From Thermoanaerobacterales bacterium (lineage in GTDB: Bacteria > Bacillota > Desulfotomaculia > Desulfotomaculales > JASEER01), in contig JASEER010000021.1 in assembly GCA_030019475.1 (NCBI GenBank), positions 1 through 42,324 on the forward strand: DNA of 42,324 nt, given 5' to 3'. The notes beneath the pieces are model-generated. The model searched no databases and had not been told where the DNA came from. It saw only the letters and a list, made by a program, of their open reading frames with translations. How positions within the stretch are numbered: the stretch's first letter is position 1; each line of letters starts with the position of its first letter. A program made the translations under genes and the position numbers. Positions 40,227 through 42,324 of the stretch are shown here, piece by piece.

Positions 40227-42324
40227 CATACTGTTACCTATAGTTACGATAACAACGGCAACCGGACCACGGTCACCGACCCCAACGGGAACACCACCAC
40301 CTACGCCTACGACGAACTGAACCGGCTTGCGGCCGTTACCGATACCCTGGGGAACACCTGGACCTACGCCTACGACCTCAACGGCAATCTCACCTCGGTC
40401 ACCGACGCCGCCTACCACACCCGAACGTATGAATACGACGAACTGAACCGCCTGACCCGAATAACGGACCCGCTCGGCAACGCCACAAGCTACGCCTACG
40501 ACGCGGCGGGCAACAGGACAAGTCTTACCGACGCCTTGGGAAGGACCACCACCTTTACATACGATGAAGCCAACCGGTTATCACGTATCCACTACCCCGG
40601 CGGGCAAACCGTCACCTACACCTACGACCCGGCGGGGAACCGGGTAGGCGTGGACGATCCCAATGGCGGCACTGTCTTTACTTACGACGACAAGAACCGC
40701 CTCACCGCCGTTACCCGGAACGGGCGGACAATCGCCTATGCCTTCGACGGGAACGACAACCTGACGGCCCTCACCTACCCGGGCGGCAGGCGACTGTCTT
40801 ATGGGTACGACCCCGTGAACCGCCTCATCTCAGTGTCCGGAATGGTCTACGAGTTGACCGTATCGTACGACGCCGTGGGCAACCGCGTGCGGGAGGTCAT
40901 GCCCAATGGTGTTATCGTAAACTATGCCTATGACGAAGCCGGGCGTCTCACGGTGCTGGAACACGTCTACGACGGGAGGGTTCTGGCGAGGTTCGAGTAC
41001 ACCTACGACGACGTGGGCAACCGGCTGAGCGTAACGGATCAAGATGATCAGATTACCAGGTACACATACGACGACCTGTACCGGCTGACGGAAGTCTCCT
41101 ACCCGGACGGGGAGAACGTCACCTACACCTACGACGCGGTTGGCAACCGGACGGCCCTGACCAGCTCCCGGGGCACCACCACCTACATCTATGACGCCGC
41201 CGACCGGCTGGTGGACATCGACGGCACCCCCTGCGCCTACGACGCCAACGGCAACCTCCTCTCCGTGGGAGACGCCGTCTACTATGCTTACGACGCCGCC
41301 AACCGGTTAATCAGTTACACCGACGGCGAGAAAACGCTTACCTTCAGCTACGACGGCGACGGCAACCGCGTCGGAATGAGCGTTGCCGGCAGTGTCTATG
41401 CTGAATACACCTACCTCAACGATCCCCTGGGAGGAATCGCCAGGGTACTGGTCGAAGAAGACGAGCTGAGCGGTTCCGGAAACAGTTACTTCTACGCCGG
41501 AAGGTTAATAGCCAGGGAAGGCCCGGAGGGGTTAATCTTTTATCACCCGGACGCCCTGGGCAGCACCAGCGTCATCAGCGATGTCTATGCCACCCCGCTG
41601 GTTCACTATACATACGACGCCTTCGGCAGCATCCGGTCCGTTACCGGCGATGTCTACCATAACCCGGTCCTCTTCACCGGGGAGTGGCAGGACCCGAGCG
41701 GGCTCATCTATCTTAGAGCACGGTATTATGACCCGGTTGCCGGGCGCTTCTTGACTAGGGACACCTATCCAGGAGAACTGGCCGATCCCGGAACGCTGCA
41801 CCCGTACGTATACTGCGGGAACAATCCGGTTATCTACGTGGACCCCACCGGGGAGATTAGGATTTGCCAAGAGGGTGTCCAAGTCCACGGTGAGTTCAAG
41901 AAACTGGCAACGCTGTTATTCACGAGCGAAGCGTTGCGGGGGGTTAGATATATATGGGCTAACCAACCGATCTCTGCCATTATTGACGACTCGTCCCTGA
42001 AGCGCAGGCCGGATCTCGTGGCGGAGCTTCGTACCGGATGGATGGAGGTCTACGAACTGAAGCCCATTACCTACTACCACCGGAGCGATTTGCACCGCAG
42101 GGCGGAGAGGCAGATCGAGAGGTACGCCCAAGATGTGCGGGGAGGAAGAGGTACAACTCTTCTCTCCACCTTCCAGGGCAGGACGGTGACCACCATCAGC
42201 GTTGACCCACACCCGAGGGGAGAACTGGAGACCAGGCGGACCTATCAGTTGGAGACTTTTCCCCAGGAGCCGGGCATGATCTACTACCGGGAAGTGAGTA
42301 GCGAGTCTGTCCTGCACGTTAACC
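40227..42324 (+). CDS. RHS/YD-repeat protein, 5'-truncated, with PD-(D/E)XK-type nuclease tip
   Basis: The open frame starts right after an in-frame TAG (40224-40226) and runs off the window, about 699 codons. From its first codons it is YD-repeat sequence (YDNNGNRTTVTDPNGN, YDELNRL, YDAAGNRT repeated about 12 times). It then shows the RHS core end (YHPDALGSTSVISD, GLIYLRARYYDP, GNNPVIYVDPTGE). After this boundary (about 41850) the tip holds RRPDL (Asp at 42012) and VYELKP (Glu 42054, Lys 42060), then a helix ERQIERYAQDV, as in PD-(D/E)XK nucleases. There is no signal peptide, and no ATG, GTG or TTG until TTG 40536. A decayed or rearranged toxin gene is likely. Confidence 0.85.

Overview
This window reads as a chromosomal segment of a GC-rich, spore-forming, sulfate-reducing Firmicute (Peptococcaceae/Desulfotomaculum-like). 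The evidence is: genes for DsrA, DsrB, DsrD, DsrM, DsrK and DsrC without DsrJOP (the arrangement known from Gram-positive sulfate reducers); a SleB/YpeB spore-germination pair; a SCIFF peptide with its radical-SAM maturase (a clostridial hallmark); T-box and M-box leaders; and the Firmicute yybS-rplI-dnaB-purA order. I do not assign a species.

Layout. 1-5.8 kb: housekeeping block (DUF2232 membrane protein, L9, DnaB, a FAD-dependent dehydrogenase, PurA), then tRNA-Glu(UUC) and tRNA-Gly(CCC). 5.8-11.0 kb: amino-acid metabolism island of two divergent pairs of PLP or TIM-barrel enzymes. 11.1-14.4 kb: methyltransferase, CBS-ACT protein, and the SCIFF peptide and maturase separated by a repeat-rich inverted element. 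14.5-21.3 kb: cell-wall and housekeeping genes (LysM-G5-M23 peptidase, TPR lipid-anchored or membrane protein, HEITH peptidase, MurA, RlmH, FmdB-like zinc ribbon, zinc-ribbon/HEAT protein). 21.3-32.1 kb: the sulfite-reduction locus. dsrA-dsrB-dsrD run leftward, followed past a strong terminator by TPR and YkgJ genes. Ferredoxin-dsrM-dsrK-dsrC run rightward, followed by a DsrN-type amidotransferase, CutA and endonuclease V. 32.2-34.4 kb: sleB-ypeB. 34.4-38.0 kb: M-box riboswitch with corA, then a KhtT/KhtU-type cation/proton antiporter. 38.0-40.2 kb: T-box leader with an Lrp-type regulator and a class I aminotransferase. 40.2 kb to the end: an RHS-repeat ORF that lacks its 5' end, ends in a likely PD-(D/E)XK nuclease tip and runs off the window.

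How the genes fit together. DsrAB reduces sulfite; DsrC takes the sulfur as a trisulfide; DsrMK recycles DsrC with membrane electrons; DsrN is expected to amidate the sirohaem; DsrD is an accessory activator. The two arms of the locus diverge from an ~830-bp gene-free control region. Each arm has a good sigma-A-like promoter and a leader of about 315 nt.

Most worth a second look: the paired long dsr leaders and a folded element between ferredoxin and dsrM; two related inverted-repeat families that border or enter genes, one supplying the SCIFF C-terminus; a T-box apparently reading alanine in front of an Lrp regulator; and the start-less RHS nuclease fragment. No CRISPR array, insertion sequence or complete prophage was seen.
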